Assembly (NCBI GenBank): GCA_963575745.1
Contig: CAUYUJ010002742.1
Location: forward strand, 1 to 64,000
Direction: 5' to 3'
From: Prorocentrum cordatum
Lineage: Eukaryota > Sar > Dinophyceae > Prorocentrales > Prorocentraceae
Length of the DNA stretch: 64,000 nt
Under the pieces are notes generated by a model. The model saw only the letters and a program-made list of their open reading frames with translations, was not told where the DNA came from and ran no database searches. Made by a program: the position numbers and the translations under genes. Positions 1 through 9,964 of this stretch are shown here, piece by piece (within the stretch, counting starts at the first letter, position 1; every line of letters starts with the position of its first letter).

Positions 1-560
1 TTCGCCCAGAAGACGGCTCCATAAAGGAGCGGCCTCGGAGGAGCCCAAGATGAGCTCCAAGGTGGCCCAAGATATAATGTTATTGGTTGTTTACCGAAGA
101 ATTTGCCTCAATATGGCTCAAGAGGTCCCAAGACCGCTCCAAGATAACCCCAAGAGGCCAGATAGCTCCCCAAGGAGCCACCCCCCAATATGCCAAAATC
201 GTTCAAAAACTTAAGGAAACACATTATTTTCTGCTTCTCGCTTTTTCGCTTCCGATTGCTATCCGAGGCTTCAATATAGCCCCAAAAGAGCACAAAAGGG
301 CCCCAAGATGAGCCCACGAGAGCCCCAAGACGGCCCCAAGAGCGCCCAAGAGCGCTCCAAGAGCGCCCCAAGAGGGGTCCAAGAGGCGATTCTGGGGGCT
401 CTAGAGGGGCAAGGCTTGATCGATCTCCATCAAGATTGCCCCAAGAGGCGCTCCTAGGAGGCCCCCAGAGGCGCCAAGATGGCCCCAAGATGGCCCCAAG
501 CGGCTCTCAAGATGCTCCCAAGAGGCCCCCAAGAAGCGCCCAAGTGATATCCCAAGAGGC
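1..560 (+). repeat. Degenerate AAGA-GGCC repeat block, copy 1
   Basis: The stretch is built from imperfect 10-13-bp units of the type CCCCAAGANGGCC. It is interrupted near 181-290 by a core with the string GCTTCTCGCTTTTTCGCTTC. The same arrangement, repeat arms around a TTTTCGSYTTCCGA core, recurs at 6175-6740 and 9465-9770, so this is a dispersed family and not a coding gene. Open frames across it exist only because the unit rarely contains stop codons. Confidence 0.75.
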
Positions 561-595
561 TCCGAGATGCATCCAAAATACCTTTGGCCATTTTG

Positions 596-700
596 CTCGC
601 CCTCCTCCTCCTCCTCCTCCTCCTCCTTCTCCTGCTCCTCCGTCCTCCGTCCTCCGTCCTCCTCCTCCTCCTCCTCCTCCTCCTCCTCCCCCTCCTCCTA
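596..700 (+). repeat. CCT microsatellite
   Basis: Nearly pure CCT/TCC triplets. Frames through it give only poly-Pro, poly-Ser or poly-Leu, so no gene is called. Confidence 0.9.
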
Positions 701-830
701 TTCATCTTCCTTGCCCCGCTCCCTCATCCATCCATCCAGCATCCTCCGTCTCCTCCTTCCTCCTTCGCACGGTTCGGCTGTCCCCCTCCTTGCTCCTGCA
801 CTTCCCTGATCACCTCAACTCGCCTGGGCG

Positions 831-875
831 TTGTTTCTGGATGGGCTGGTGGAGATACGCGAAGCGTCTAGAATT
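831..875 (+). repeat. Conserved 45-bp motif, copy 1 (GGATGGGCTGGTGG family)
   Basis: The string GATGGGCTGGTGG followed by GATACGCGAAGCGTC is shared with 1443-1492 (opposite strand) and 10611-10666. All three copies lie close to a trinucleotide microsatellite. Read in one frame they give G-W-A-G-G-D-(T/S)-(R/Q)-S-V, then K-N-F in the two copies without the in-frame stop present here. Function unknown. Confidence 0.7.
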
Positions 876-879
876 GTGC

Positions 880-1100
880 GTGCGGCATGCTGGGGGCATT
901 TGTGTGTGCAGCCTGGTTGGGGGAATTTGTGTGTGCAGCCAAGCTGGGGGCATTTGTGCGCGCAGCCTGGCTCGGGGCATTTCTGCGTGCATGGAACACT
1001 GCCTCACGAGTTTTCTCTTCCGCCTCCACCTCCCATCATCCAGAGGGGAAGAGGGGGGGGGAGGGAGGGGAGGGGGGAGGGGGAGAGGGGGGAGACGGGG
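880..1100 (+). repeat. Imperfect 33-36-bp repeat (GTGTGTGCAGCC) and G-rich tract
   Basis: Three or four imperfect units of the form GGGGGCATTTGTGTGTGCAG occupy 885-990. A G/A-rich tract follows at 1040-1105. No gene is supported here. Confidence 0.6.
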
Positions 1101-1442
1101 GCGGTGGCTTGTAAGTCTATGTTCCAATCAGAGCCCACGAGTATCCATCATACGGCTGACATACTAAAACGTATTCTCATCACAGTATAGGCGAATGAGG
1201 CGAGATGACGCGGGGTGCTGCTGAGGGCTCCATACAGGATTGTAACATCGCACCAGGTGCGTCGGCCGACCCTCAGTGAGTTCGAGATGCTGGAACGCTC
1301 GCAGAGAGGGACGCTGCCCTGAGGCCATGTATCGGGGAATGTGAAAAAGGGGAGGGCGGGTTGACAAGGATTACAAGGAGGATGCGGGAGAGAAACGATG
1401 GTGACAACACCAAGCCCTCACCCCCCAGTGCAGCAAGCACTT

Positions 1443-1492
1443 ATAAAATTCTTGACGCTTTGCGAATCCCCACCTGCCCATCCAGAAACGAT
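1443..1492 (-). repeat. Conserved 45-bp motif, copy 2
   Basis: On the minus strand this reads GGATGGGCAGGTGGGGATTC and continues GCAAAGCGTCAAGAATTT. Most differences from the other two copies are synonymous in the G-W-A-G-G-D-x-x-S-V-K-N-F frame. It sits beside the CTG microsatellite. Confidence 0.7.
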
Positions 1493-1549
1493 GTCCCCTC
1501 TGTCGGGAGAAGGAATGACGGGACGCACATAGACAGCGCGAGCGTGTGA

Positions 1550-1965
1550 CTGGTCATGCTGCCGCTGCTGTTGCTGGTGATGCGCGTGCTGCTGGTGCTG
1601 GTGCTGATGTAGGTTATCTTGCTGCTGGTGCTGCTGCTGGTGCTGCTGGTGGTGGTGCTGCTGCTGATGCTGCTGTGCTGCTGGAGTTGCCGCTGGTGCT
1701 ACTGTTGATGGTGATTGTGCTGTTGTTGGTGCTGCTGCTGATGGCGCGGCTTCTCGTTCTGATGGTCCTGCTGCTGGTGTTGCGGGTGCTGCTGCTACTG
1801 GTGCTACGGCTGGTGCTGCTGATGGTGTCGCTGATGGTGCTGCTGGTGACGGCGGCGGTGCTGCTGGTGCTGCCGCCGCTGCTAGTGCTGTGGCTGGTGG
1901 TTGCGGTGCTGCTGCTGCTGCTGGCGCTGCTGATGCTGGTGCGGGCAGTGATGGTGGGAGCAAGT
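1550..1965 (+). repeat. CTG/GCT microsatellite with imperfections
   Basis: About 400 bp of interrupted CTG triplets. The minus strand is open as a Gln/Ala/His-rich frame and the plus strand as Leu/Val-rich. Both are what a CTG tract gives, so no protein is called. Confidence 0.85.
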
Positions 1966-2439
1966 TAGGTTAACGACCGCCTCGGGAGCGCGTTCTCGAT
2001 CGGATTTTTGGAGAGGTTGCCCTCTTGGGGCACTATTGCGGGTCTCTTTTGGTAGATCTTGGGGCCCTCGTAGACATCTTGGGGCCGTCTTGCCTATGCT
2101 GTTCAAAAAGAAAAGGGCCATTCGGATCCCACCCCCACCCCCCCCCACCCCCATCAGAGGCTCAGAAAGGGCGCCCTGAGGCACTCACGGGCCGTCCTTG
2201 GAGTGCTGGCGCTCTGGCTGTTTGGGGTTCCATTGTGGAAATCGTGAGGTATCAAGAGCCAATGGAAAGCGATACGACCAGAATGCAATGACAGACATGT
2301 GTTATTTAGGTGTTGGAATTGCTTTTTCCGATGGCTCGAATGCCACTTGGAATCATCTTGGGGCCGTAGCTTGGACAATCTAGAATCTTGGATGCGAATT
2401 CCAATTAAGCTCTCTGAGGCCACCGCAACCTTGGGCCGA

Positions 2440-2745
2440 AAATTGACAATCTGCCCCCTTCCCTCCCACCCACCTACCTCCTCCCCCCCCTTCCCACCCC
2501 CCGCCCCCGCCCGCCATCCCCCCGCCCACCCGCCCACCCGCGCACGCACAACACACACGCACACCACAACGCATACACGCACATCTACACACTTTTCCCC
2601 GAGGAGCGCACCGTGCTTCACGCGCGAGACACACCTACACACACCCCTTCCCTCCCCCCCCGCCCCAGACCCAAGGGGCGTTGTATAGGGGCACACACAC
2701 GCGCGCACACCGCGCACCTCCCCCACCCTTCCCCGAGCAAGTGAA
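2440..2745 (+). repeat. CCCACC and CA-rich low-complexity DNA
   Basis: Runs of CCCACC, then ACACACGCAC-type sequence. No coding or RNA feature is seen. A short CG-alternating run follows near 2850-2872. Confidence 0.6.
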
Positions 2746-3043
2746 GGAGGAAGCTGTGGCGGAGAGAAGGAAAATTACGCTAAACCACCGCAGCCCAAAA
2801 TGGCTCGCGGGATGATCTGACGCCTAGCAGGGCAAACGTGACTTATCGATTGTTAACTCGCGCGCGCGCGCGACATTTGTGGGCGCTGGCGCGTGCGCCT
2901 GCATGTGAATAACATATGTGCTTGTCATGACATGCCATTCTAGTTATGGGCACTGATCTCGAGCGCGCGCGCTTCCATGACATATTTCCCTCAAGCAATC
3001 GAGTCATTCACGCTGTATGCTAGGTGCAGAGTAGGATTTGAGA

Positions 3044-4568
3044 ATGTCCACTCCTACCAAGCTCATCGCGGAGCTGGCCAACCTCCCCAAGTTCTTTGAG
3101 GAGCAGAAGCAGTGCAACCTCGACTCGGATGCCATGTCTGAGTTGATGCGCGCGCAGGCAACGTGCATCAGCGCAACGAGTTGAGTGCGACTTACGATCC
3201 GCAACGGAGTTGACTAAGGCCGTCCACGGCGTCGGGTGGGACAAGGAGACAACGGCTAAGTTGGCTACGCTGGTGAACGAGATGAAGAACAAGCTCGAGG
3301 ATGGGAACCCTAACGCAAGGCGGCCGAACCAAAAGTGCTCATCATTCAACATGTACTTGACTGATATCGAGTACACGATCCTCGCGGACAGCATGACGCC
3401 TTGGTCTGCTAAGTTCGCAACTGTGAAAAAGAGGTGCCTCTTCATCGGGCTCCTCCTGCCGAGTGAGAAGACGAAAGGGCACATCTTGGAGTGCATCTAT
3501 GTGGCCAACGGGCTGCCGCTGGAGAAGGGGAAAGATTGGTTCGCCCATTTGAATAACATCAAGGAGGCGCTTGCGCCGCTGGGCACTGTCAAGTACCCAT
3601 TTGAGTTTATGACAGAGTTTCCGCTTTCGCCCAAGGATCTCCCGAGTGAAACCTACAAGCATGCATACGAGACGGACCCGCCGTCGATGAAGGAGTACCG
3701 CGAGCTGACGTTCGGAACAGTCCGACAGAGCTCGACCGCCTATAAGCGCGCGCATACGGGAGCTGAAGAAGCGGAGTCGCAGCTGGCCCTCAATAAGAAG
3801 AGCCCGCCCATGCTGAACCTGTGCGCTCCATCCGCAACCGACCCCAATCAGTTCATGGCGGAAGCCTGCAGGCAGATCGGCGCCCAGATGCTCCTGCAGG
3901 GCATGATGAAGGGTCTCCCTAGCACGAGTGCAGGCATGGACCCGTATAACATGCTGCAGTGCCTCCGTTCTTCCGCCGACGCGGGCGCGTCGTCGGCCTC
4001 GCACCTGCCCGAGCCGAAGGGCAGCCGCTCCGCCGCCGAGCCCACTGGAGCGGCCGAGCCCAAGGCTGGCGTCCGCGCCGACGACAGCGCTGGAACATTC
4101 CCCATGCCTCCCCCAGCTGTCGACGAGAAGGCTGGCGCCTGCGCCGACGACAGCGATGCGAGCGAGGAATCTGCTGCGGAGCGCTTGCGCACGAAGGCGA
4201 CAGGCAAGGGCAAAGCGGCTGGCCGCATGCCGCGCCCCGCAGCTTCGGCCTCCGCTGCAAAGCGCCCCGCATCGGCCGCCCCTTCGTCGGGCGACGCCGA
4301 TCCGCCACCGATGAAGAAGGCGAAAGAGGCCAAGAAGGGCGGCGTCACAGAGAGTGATTTGCCAAAGGGCTTCAAGCTCAATCTGAAGGAGTTTCTCTCC
4401 AAGAGTGTCGCAGCAAAATACCCGTCCAAGGGCGCATACACCTCCAAGCTATACGCGGAGGGTGGGAAGCAGGCCAGGGATAAACAATTGAGCTCGGACG
4501 ATGTGAAGCTCGCCCAGAAGGTCGCGTACAGCATTGGCTCATCTTTCTGGGCCAACTGTGGCTTGTAG
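3044..4568 (+). CDS. Unknown protein, about 498 aa, frame broken near the 5' end
   Basis: The ATG at 3044 opens a frame that stops at 3182-3184 after 46 codons. The rest continues in another frame to TAG 4566-4568; that second frame is open from 3147, but its first ATG is only at 3282. The two halves share a direct repeat, GCAACGAGTTGA at 3173-3184 and GCAACGGAGTTGA at 3201-3213. Removing the 28 bases between equivalent points joins the frames into one 498-aa protein. The first half is rich in charged and hydrophobic residues with no membrane segment or signal peptide. Residues about 295-400 are Ala/Pro/Lys-rich and probably disordered, and the C-terminal 70 residues are Lys-rich. I do not recognise the family. 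The position upstream of a transposase-like gene on the same strand makes it a candidate accessory protein of a mobile element. Codon choice is GC-ending like the neighbours. Confidence is high that it is or was coding, low on function. Confidence 0.7.
3173..3213 (+). repeat. 28-29-bp direct repeat breaking the reading frame
   Basis: GCAACGAGTTGA and GCAACGGAGTTGA are spaced 28 nt apart. The spacer carries no usable GT-AG pair that would skip the stop at 3182-3184 and keep the frame. A near-tandem duplication is therefore more likely than an intron, although dinoflagellate introns can have unusual ends. Confidence 0.6.
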
Positions 4569-4669
4569 GGGCGTGTGCGCCGTTGCAGGAGCTCGCAGCG
4601 CTAAATACTAGGCAACGATTGCATTCGTGCACGCGGCGAGTGCACGCGTGCAGCCGCGCATGCCGTATC

Positions 4670-4973
4670 TTTTTGCGATGAAACATTGCCAACCTTATTA
4701 TTTCTCTTTCCCCCGCTCTTTCTCTCGCTCTCTATCTCGCTTTATCTCGCATTACGTTCACCCGCCATCATTCCCAATCTTGCCATAGCGTTCACTTTCT
4801 ATGCTATCCTTTTCCGCCACCACTCCCCCTCTATATGCCCCACGCATATTTATATACATATATATATATATATATATCCCATCTCTCTGCCCAATATCCT
4901 TACATATAGGCCCTCTCTATACAAAGAGCCCTTTCTCCTCGAACACATCCCATCACACTCTCTCTATATATAG

Positions 4974-5005
<32 letters not shown>

Positions 5006-5079
5006 TCCTCGCGCTCGCACGTTCTCCCTTTCGCTCCATTTCATTCTCCCTCGTTATCGTGATCTCATTCCCCTCTATA

Positions 5080-5113
<34 letters not shown>

Positions 5114-5150
5114 GTCACACCTCCCGCCTACCCCTTCTCACCTGCATCCG
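4670..5150 (+). repeat. CT and TA microsatellites downstream of the 3044 gene
   Basis: Includes a TA run at 4856-4877, CT runs at 4977-5003 and 5080-5112, and CT-rich sequence between. The polypyrimidine character could serve trans- or cis-splicing of the next gene at 5474, but no acceptor can be fixed. Confidence 0.7.
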
Positions 5151-5473
5151 ATTGTCTCCCCAGCCCTCTGATTATCCATCCATCCACCCGCCCGCCCTTT
5201 CAGCCTACCAGCGTCGTCGCATCGCCATCCCCCGCACGCCGCGCTACCACCGTAAGATGAGAGCGGCTATTGTAGGATGACATATTGTGTTATTATTGAG
5301 CTCTTCACCGATGGAAATCCGTTGATCGTGTCGCGTGGCAGACTGTGGGTTGCGCGATTCTCGCGCGCCCCTGCCCCAGCCCACGCCCATCCCGATCCCA
5401 TGATGCATCGCAGTTTGGCTCTGCGCTCGCTTAGCGTTTAAGCTGCTGCGCGCGTGGTTGCGGACTGTTTGAG

Positions 5474-5860
5474 ATGGTGCGCTCGGAGATGGAGAAAATG
5501 CTGCAGAAGCAGCTGACCACCGTCAGGAAGGAGAGGTCGACGGCAGAGAGGCAGCTCGGAACCCAGAAGGTGTACTTCCTCAAGAAGATGCTCACGCAGC
5601 AGTCGACCTTCTTCCTTCAGTCGCTGTCGCGCGTCAGGGCCAACGGCCTGCCGACGGTGGAGTGCCAGAAGGTTGTGAATAAGTTGGTCGGGTCAATCAT
5701 TCCCAAGCCAGAGACGAGTGAGGTCGGCACCCAGACGGACTTGAGGCTGTCGCAAGGCATTGAGCTCGCGAGGCTGCCCAAGCCGCTGACGGCGTTGGAT
5801 GAGGTGTCGGACTCGAGCTGTGATGGGGACAGCGAGCAGTTGGGGTCGATGTCGGAATGA
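5474..5860 (+). CDS. Small coiled-coil protein, 128 aa, unknown function
   Basis: ATG at 5474, stop TGA at 5858-5860. Residues about 5-60 are rich in Lys, Glu, Gln, Arg and Leu and look like an amphipathic or coiled-coil helix. The C-terminal third is acidic (Asp/Glu/Ser) and probably disordered. Residues about 54-60 (R-V-R-A-N-G-L-P) resemble R-V-R-A-D-G-L-P near the N terminus of the protein at 7207, so the two may be related by duplication or use a common module. No membrane segment, signal peptide or cysteine cluster is visible. I do not recognise the protein. It lies between the two larger genes on the same strand and may be an accessory gene of the same element. Confidence 0.55.
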   Translation: MVRSEMEKMLQKQLTTVRKERSTAERQLGTQKVYFLKKMLTQQSTFFLQSLSRVRANGLPTVECQKVVNKLVGSIIPKPETSEVGTQTDLRLSQGIELARLPKPLTALDEVSDSSCDGDSEQLGSMSE

Positions 5861-6174
5861 GCGCAGCTAGAGGCATGTCTTAGCCCACAGATTTACTGCC
5901 GTTGTTGCAGTACAGCCCGTTTTACTGCTGGGAGGGGAGATCCCAGAAAATGTGTTCCATCATTCGCACGCGTGCGTTTAACCGCGTCTAAATCCGCCAC
6001 CGTGCCGCGAGGCGCGGAGTGGGAGTGCCCTCATGCCCCTTGTCAAATCCTCCGAGCCTCAGTCCTCAGTCCTGTGAGGAATCATTATAAAGGGGACCAG
6101 AGCCTCAATTTCCAATTCTCTCGGGCCTTCCCGCGGTTCACCTGGGGCTTCTTGCAATTTCCCGCGTGATTGTT

Positions 6175-6740
6175 TCGAGCTCAAGCGGGCCCCGAGACGG
6201 GCCAAGAAGGCACCAAAGAGGCCCCGAAGACGGCCCAGGCCCCGAGACGCCAAACGAGCGCTCCACGACGCCCAAAATGGCCCCAAGACGGGCCCAGAGG
6301 CCGCCCGCAGACGGCCCGCCTCCAAGAGGCTTCCCAAGAGGGCCCCGAGTGGCTAAACTTGTTGATTGCCCCTTGTGGTTTTCGATGTTGTGTTTTTGCT
6401 TTCTCGCCTTTTCGGCTTCCCGACGCTCTGAGACGGCCCAAGCCCCAAGAGGCCCCAAGGGGCCCCCAAGACGGCCCGACGACGGCCCAATACGGCCCCA
6501 AGATTGCCCATTATGGTTCCAAATACAACCCAAGAGCTCTTGGAGCCCTAGGGCTCCAAGACGGCACCAAGAGGGGCCCAAGAGGGCGACGAACAATTCA
6601 AACATTCAAGTCGCCCCCAGGGGCCCCAGGGTGCCCCAAGGCCCCCAAGACGCCCCAAGCAGCCCCCAAGGCCCCCAAACGACCTTGCAGATGCCCCAAA
6701 ACGCCCCCCAAGAGGCTTCAAAACTGCCTCCCAGAAACCT
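6175..6740 (+). repeat. Degenerate AAGA-GGCC repeat block, copy 2
   Basis: Same family as 1-560: repeated AAGANGGCCC units flank a core near 6360-6430 containing TTTTTGCTTTCTCGCCTTTT. Several frames on both strands are open, giving Pro/Arg-rich or Gly/Trp-rich shadows with no recognisable domain. Confidence 0.75.
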
Positions 6741-6774
6741 CCGAAAGGCTTAACACGAGACCCAGACACACATT

Positions 6775-6935
6775 CGGTACCACTTGAGGCATATTGCCGA
6801 CATACACGTTAGGCATACTGACGACGCGCCTCAGATGGTACCCGATCGGAACTACTTGAGGCATACAACGGACATGCCTCAAGTTGTATTTATTCGATGC
6901 CACTTGAGGCATACTGCCGACATGCCTCCCTCGGT
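6775..6935 (+). repeat. Short tandem repeat with hairpins (TTGAGGCAT ... ATGCCTCAA)
   Basis: Three copies of CACTTGAGGCAT or close variants start near 6781, 6854 and 6901. Each is followed by GCCGACATGCCTC or similar, so a unit can fold as TTGAGGCAT pairing with ATGCCTCAA. The array lies about 270 bp upstream of the transposase-like gene and might be a protein-binding or end structure of that element. Confidence 0.6.
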
Positions 6936-7206
6936 CCAGAATGTGAGATTGTCGAGCTTTCGGTCCACCACCGCCCCGCGACGGCCCAAGCGCCTCCAAC
7001 GCCATCAAATGTCCACGAATCCAGGCACGGTGGCGGAATGGGCCGAAGGCCATTATATAACCAAATTCAGTTCCGCGCATGTATGCACGCGTGTCGTATG
7101 AAGCGATCGCCCCACGCACCGCGCGCCGATCAAGAGGCGCACGCGCCACCGTCCTCGCCCTGGCCCGAGCGACCAGCGCGCCCTTGCGCGCGTGCACCCC
7201 TGGCTC

Positions 7207-9234
7207 ATGAAGCGCGCGGGCGCTGACCTTAATGAGCTGCATCGCGATTCTTACGTTTCGCAGCGGGGGCTTGAGGCGATTCTGAAAAGGGTGAGGGCGG
7301 ACGGGCTCCCCAGCGCGAGCAGCTCGCGCTCGCAGCTCCGAGCCCGCCATGCGTTCACTAGTGAGCCAACGCCATACGGCCCTGTGGTGCAGCCGATGGA
7401 GCTCACTCTAGAGGACAGGACTGTTGGAATTGCATTTGTCAATCACCCGTTTGCCCTCTTGGATCGTACCGTTCGGGAGTGCGCTCCGTTCAGGCAAATT
7501 ATGAAGGCAAAGTTGGCGAAGTTCCCCAGCTCCCCGAGTACGCCGTGGAGGCTCATCATATACTTCGACGAGGTCAGCCCCACGAACCCACTTGCATCCA
7601 AGAAGGACCCACGCAAAGTGCAGAGCTTCTACTGGACGTTCGCTGAGTTTGAAAATCTTGTTCATCGGGAGGAAATGTGGTTCATTGTTACATGTACTCC
7701 GTCGCTCATTGTCGAGACCATGGACAGCGGCATGTCGCAGTTAGTCAAGCATGTACTGAAACACATGTTTTTCAATGACGAGTCTCATCACCTGACGAAG
7801 ACAGGCATTTGCTTGGATTTGCGCGAGAGCGAAAACGATACCAATGATTTCACCAGGCTCTTTGCGCGTCATTACGGGACATTGGCTGACTTCAAAGCTA
7901 TCAAGGAAGTCCTCGGTAGCATGGGCCACCGAGGCATCGTGCCATGCCCTTTGTGCCGAAACATCGCCAAGGACGGTAGATTCGGGCACCTCCCGTTGGA
8001 CAATTTGGAGTGCCACCTTTGGGAGCCGCACTCGGACGCTTCTGTGCGAAACTTGCTGGGAGAACTGATGGTTGCAAAAACTGTTTTGGGTAAGACTGCT
8101 TACGCAGAGTTGGAGACCAGGAAAGGGTTCCACTACGGGCCCCACTACCTCACTGCTGATGCCGCCATGAAGCCAATCAGCACCACCATGTACGATTGGC
8201 CGCACATATATTTCATCACTGGGCTTTTCGAGTACGATCTCGATGAATTTATGCACAAGGCCAAGGCGGCTGCGGGGAGGAACAAAAAGGGCCTGGTGGA
8301 ATACACAGACCTGCACGCGTACATGCAGCAGTGGACGTGGCCTCGGGAGTACAAGAGAACGGCTGAAATCTTCGAGACCAACAAGCTGGCCGCCACTGCG
8401 AGCGAGCAGCTGTCAGCGACACCAGTCGTACAGAGGTACTTCTCCAACGTGGTTGCAAAGGAGGAGAGCCTTGCCGCCCTCCACGGTGCAGCGGAATCAG
8501 TTTCGCTCTGTTGTGAGAGCATAGAGATGCTGCAATGCGCATCGCGCAAACAGGTGTCCGCGGTCCAGCTGCATGATTGCATCATGAAGCACTTGCATAA
8601 GTTTCGCGACGTGCACGGGCGAGGGCCCTGGCAATTCAAGCACCACCAGGCTGCTCATCTCGGTCCGCAGTACCGAGATTTCGGTTGCCTTTTCGACACG
8701 TTCGTCACCGAGCGAAGGCATAAGGACCCGAAAAAGTTCGCAATGAACCGCCAGTCGAGAGGCATATACTACACCAGGGGTCTCATGGAGGAGCTGTGCT
8801 GCCAACATTTTGCAGACCTTAAACAATTCTCGACGCACGTAAGCGGCAACTGGAGTGCGTTGCCGAAGGCGTTGCGCATGCCAGTGGGGGAAATGTTTCC
8901 GCGCGCAGCCAATATCGAGATATCTGGCACTTTCGTTGCCGAATCGGGCGCGAAGTTTAGCAATTTGGATGTCGTCCTGCTTGGTGGCGACAGGCGCCGA
9001 CAGTGCGGGCAAATCTGGTATCATTTCTGCGTTGACGGCACTTACTGGACGTGCATCTCCATGTGGGAGTTTAGAAAAGCAGACGGCCGATATGCTAAAT
9101 ATAAGCGGGCTGAAAAGCCAACCCTAGTCTTGTCTAACGAGTTGCTGGCCCACGGAATTTGGCGATCAAGCGCCGACGGGGCTGTTACAGTTATATGGCC
9201 GCTGCATTATATGTTTGCATGCGGTTTGATGTAA
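7207..9234 (+). CDS. Putative DDE-type transposase-like protein, 675 aa
   Basis: The frame is open from GTG 7192, but the first ATG is 7207, which I take as the start. Stop TAA is at 9232-9234. A hydrophobic strand ends in F-D-E (D121, E122), a second strand carries G-I-C-L-D-L (D204), and a helix near the C-terminal third holds T-E-R-R-H-K (E502). This D...D...E order and spacing resembles RNase H-fold transposases with long insertions. A C-P-L-C pair (C247, C250) with C and H about 25 residues on looks like a zinc-binding insertion, as in KDZ/CACTA-type transposases. Proteins with an N-terminal R-A-D-G-L-P segment and a D-E-V strand are, from memory, common in dinoflagellate genomes. I infer a DNA-transposon protein, but family and activity are unproven. 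No terminal inverted repeats were found around it. Confidence 0.6.
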   Translation: MKRAGADLNELHRDSYVSQRGLEAILKRVRADGLPSASSSRSQLRARHAFTSEPTPYGPVVQPMELTLEDRTVGIAFVNHPFALLDRTVRECAPFRQIMKAKLAKFPSSPSTPWRLIIYFDEVSPTNPLASKKDPRKVQSFYWTFAEFENLVHREEMWFIVTCTPSLIVETMDSGMSQLVKHVLKHMFFNDESHHLTKTGICLDLRESENDTNDFTRLFARHYGTLADFKAIKEVLGSMGHRGIVPCPLCRNIAKDGRFGHLPLDNLECHLWEPHSDASVRNLLGELMVAKTVLGKTAYAELETRKGFHYGPHYLTADAAMKPISTTMYDWPHIYFITGLFEYDLDEFMHKAKAAAGRNKKGLVEYTDLHAYMQQWTWPREYKRTAEIFETNKLAATASEQLSATPVVQRYFSNVVAKEESLAALHGAAESVSLCCESIEMLQCASRKQVSAVQLHDCIMKHLHKFRDVHGRGPWQFKHHQAAHLGPQYRDFGCLFDTFVTERRHKDPKKFAMNRQSRGIYYTRGLMEELCCQHFADLKQFSTHVSGNWSALPKALRMPVGEMFPRAANIEISGTFVAESGAKFSNLDVVLLGGDRRRQCGQIWYHFCVDGTYWTCISMWEFRKADGRYAKYKRAEKPTLVLSNELLAHGIWRSSADGAVTVIWPLHYMFACGLM

Positions 9235-9464
9235 GTCGATGCGCTCTCACGCTCTGTGCCTCGTGAGATCCCCAACCGCACCACCACAAACGACGAGCCC
9301 AGAAAATCTTCAAATCCGTATGGTATATTCGGTTCCCGAGCAATTATGTTATCATCGGCGCACACAACATCGAAGTGTGAATCCAATCAGCCCGTTTCCT
9401 TTTCCAACGAGGTTTGCCTTCCCTGCGTCTGGGCGGGCTTACCTGCGAGGAGTTAGAACGTCCT

Positions 9465-9770
9465 TGATGGCTCGAGATGGCTCCAAGACGGCCTCAGAGA
9501 GCCCGAGCTTCCAATATGGCCAAATATACTTCAAGGTGGCTCGAGATAGCATCCGACACGAACCAATACGGTTTCAAGTGCCCTCCAACCCCCCGCGTTC
9601 AAACCCACAGAGGCCAAATTTGCACCAACACCAAAGCAAAACAAATGTTTTTTGGTGTGTTCGCTTTTTCGCTTCCGATGGGCTCTTGAGGCGTCAAGAT
9701 GACCCCGAGATGGCCCAAGGGGCCCCAAGAGGGCCCCAATGGCGTCCAAGAGCGCGAGAGCGCCTTTTTT
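9465..9770 (+). repeat. Degenerate AAGA-GGCC repeat block, copy 3
   Basis: Same family as 1-560 and 6175-6740, with the core GTTCGCTTTTTCGCTTCCGA near 9660-9680. Confidence 0.75.
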
Positions 9771-9964
9771 GGAAGCTCCTAGGGGTGGGTGGGTGGAATT
9801 AAGCCCCCCTCTTTTTGAACAATGGTGGCCACTGCTCCAAGAGGTCCCCTATGCCACCAAAAAGAATTTAAGCTCCCCCCCAAGACCTTCCAAACGAGCA
9901 CCACATGGCCCGAAGATCCCAATACCTCCGAGAAAACGCTTCCTAGGCGGTTGTTACGCTGCCT

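Noticed and set aside
2154-2726. 190-codon minus-strand frame rich in Gly, Val and Cys
   Set aside because: It lies on CA- and CCCACC-type low-complexity DNA and shows no domain.
5090-5473. Promoter or trans-splice acceptor for the 5474 gene
   Set aside because: The CT-rich DNA is suggestive, but dinoflagellate promoters lack a TATA box and several AG dinucleotides could serve, so no site can be fixed.
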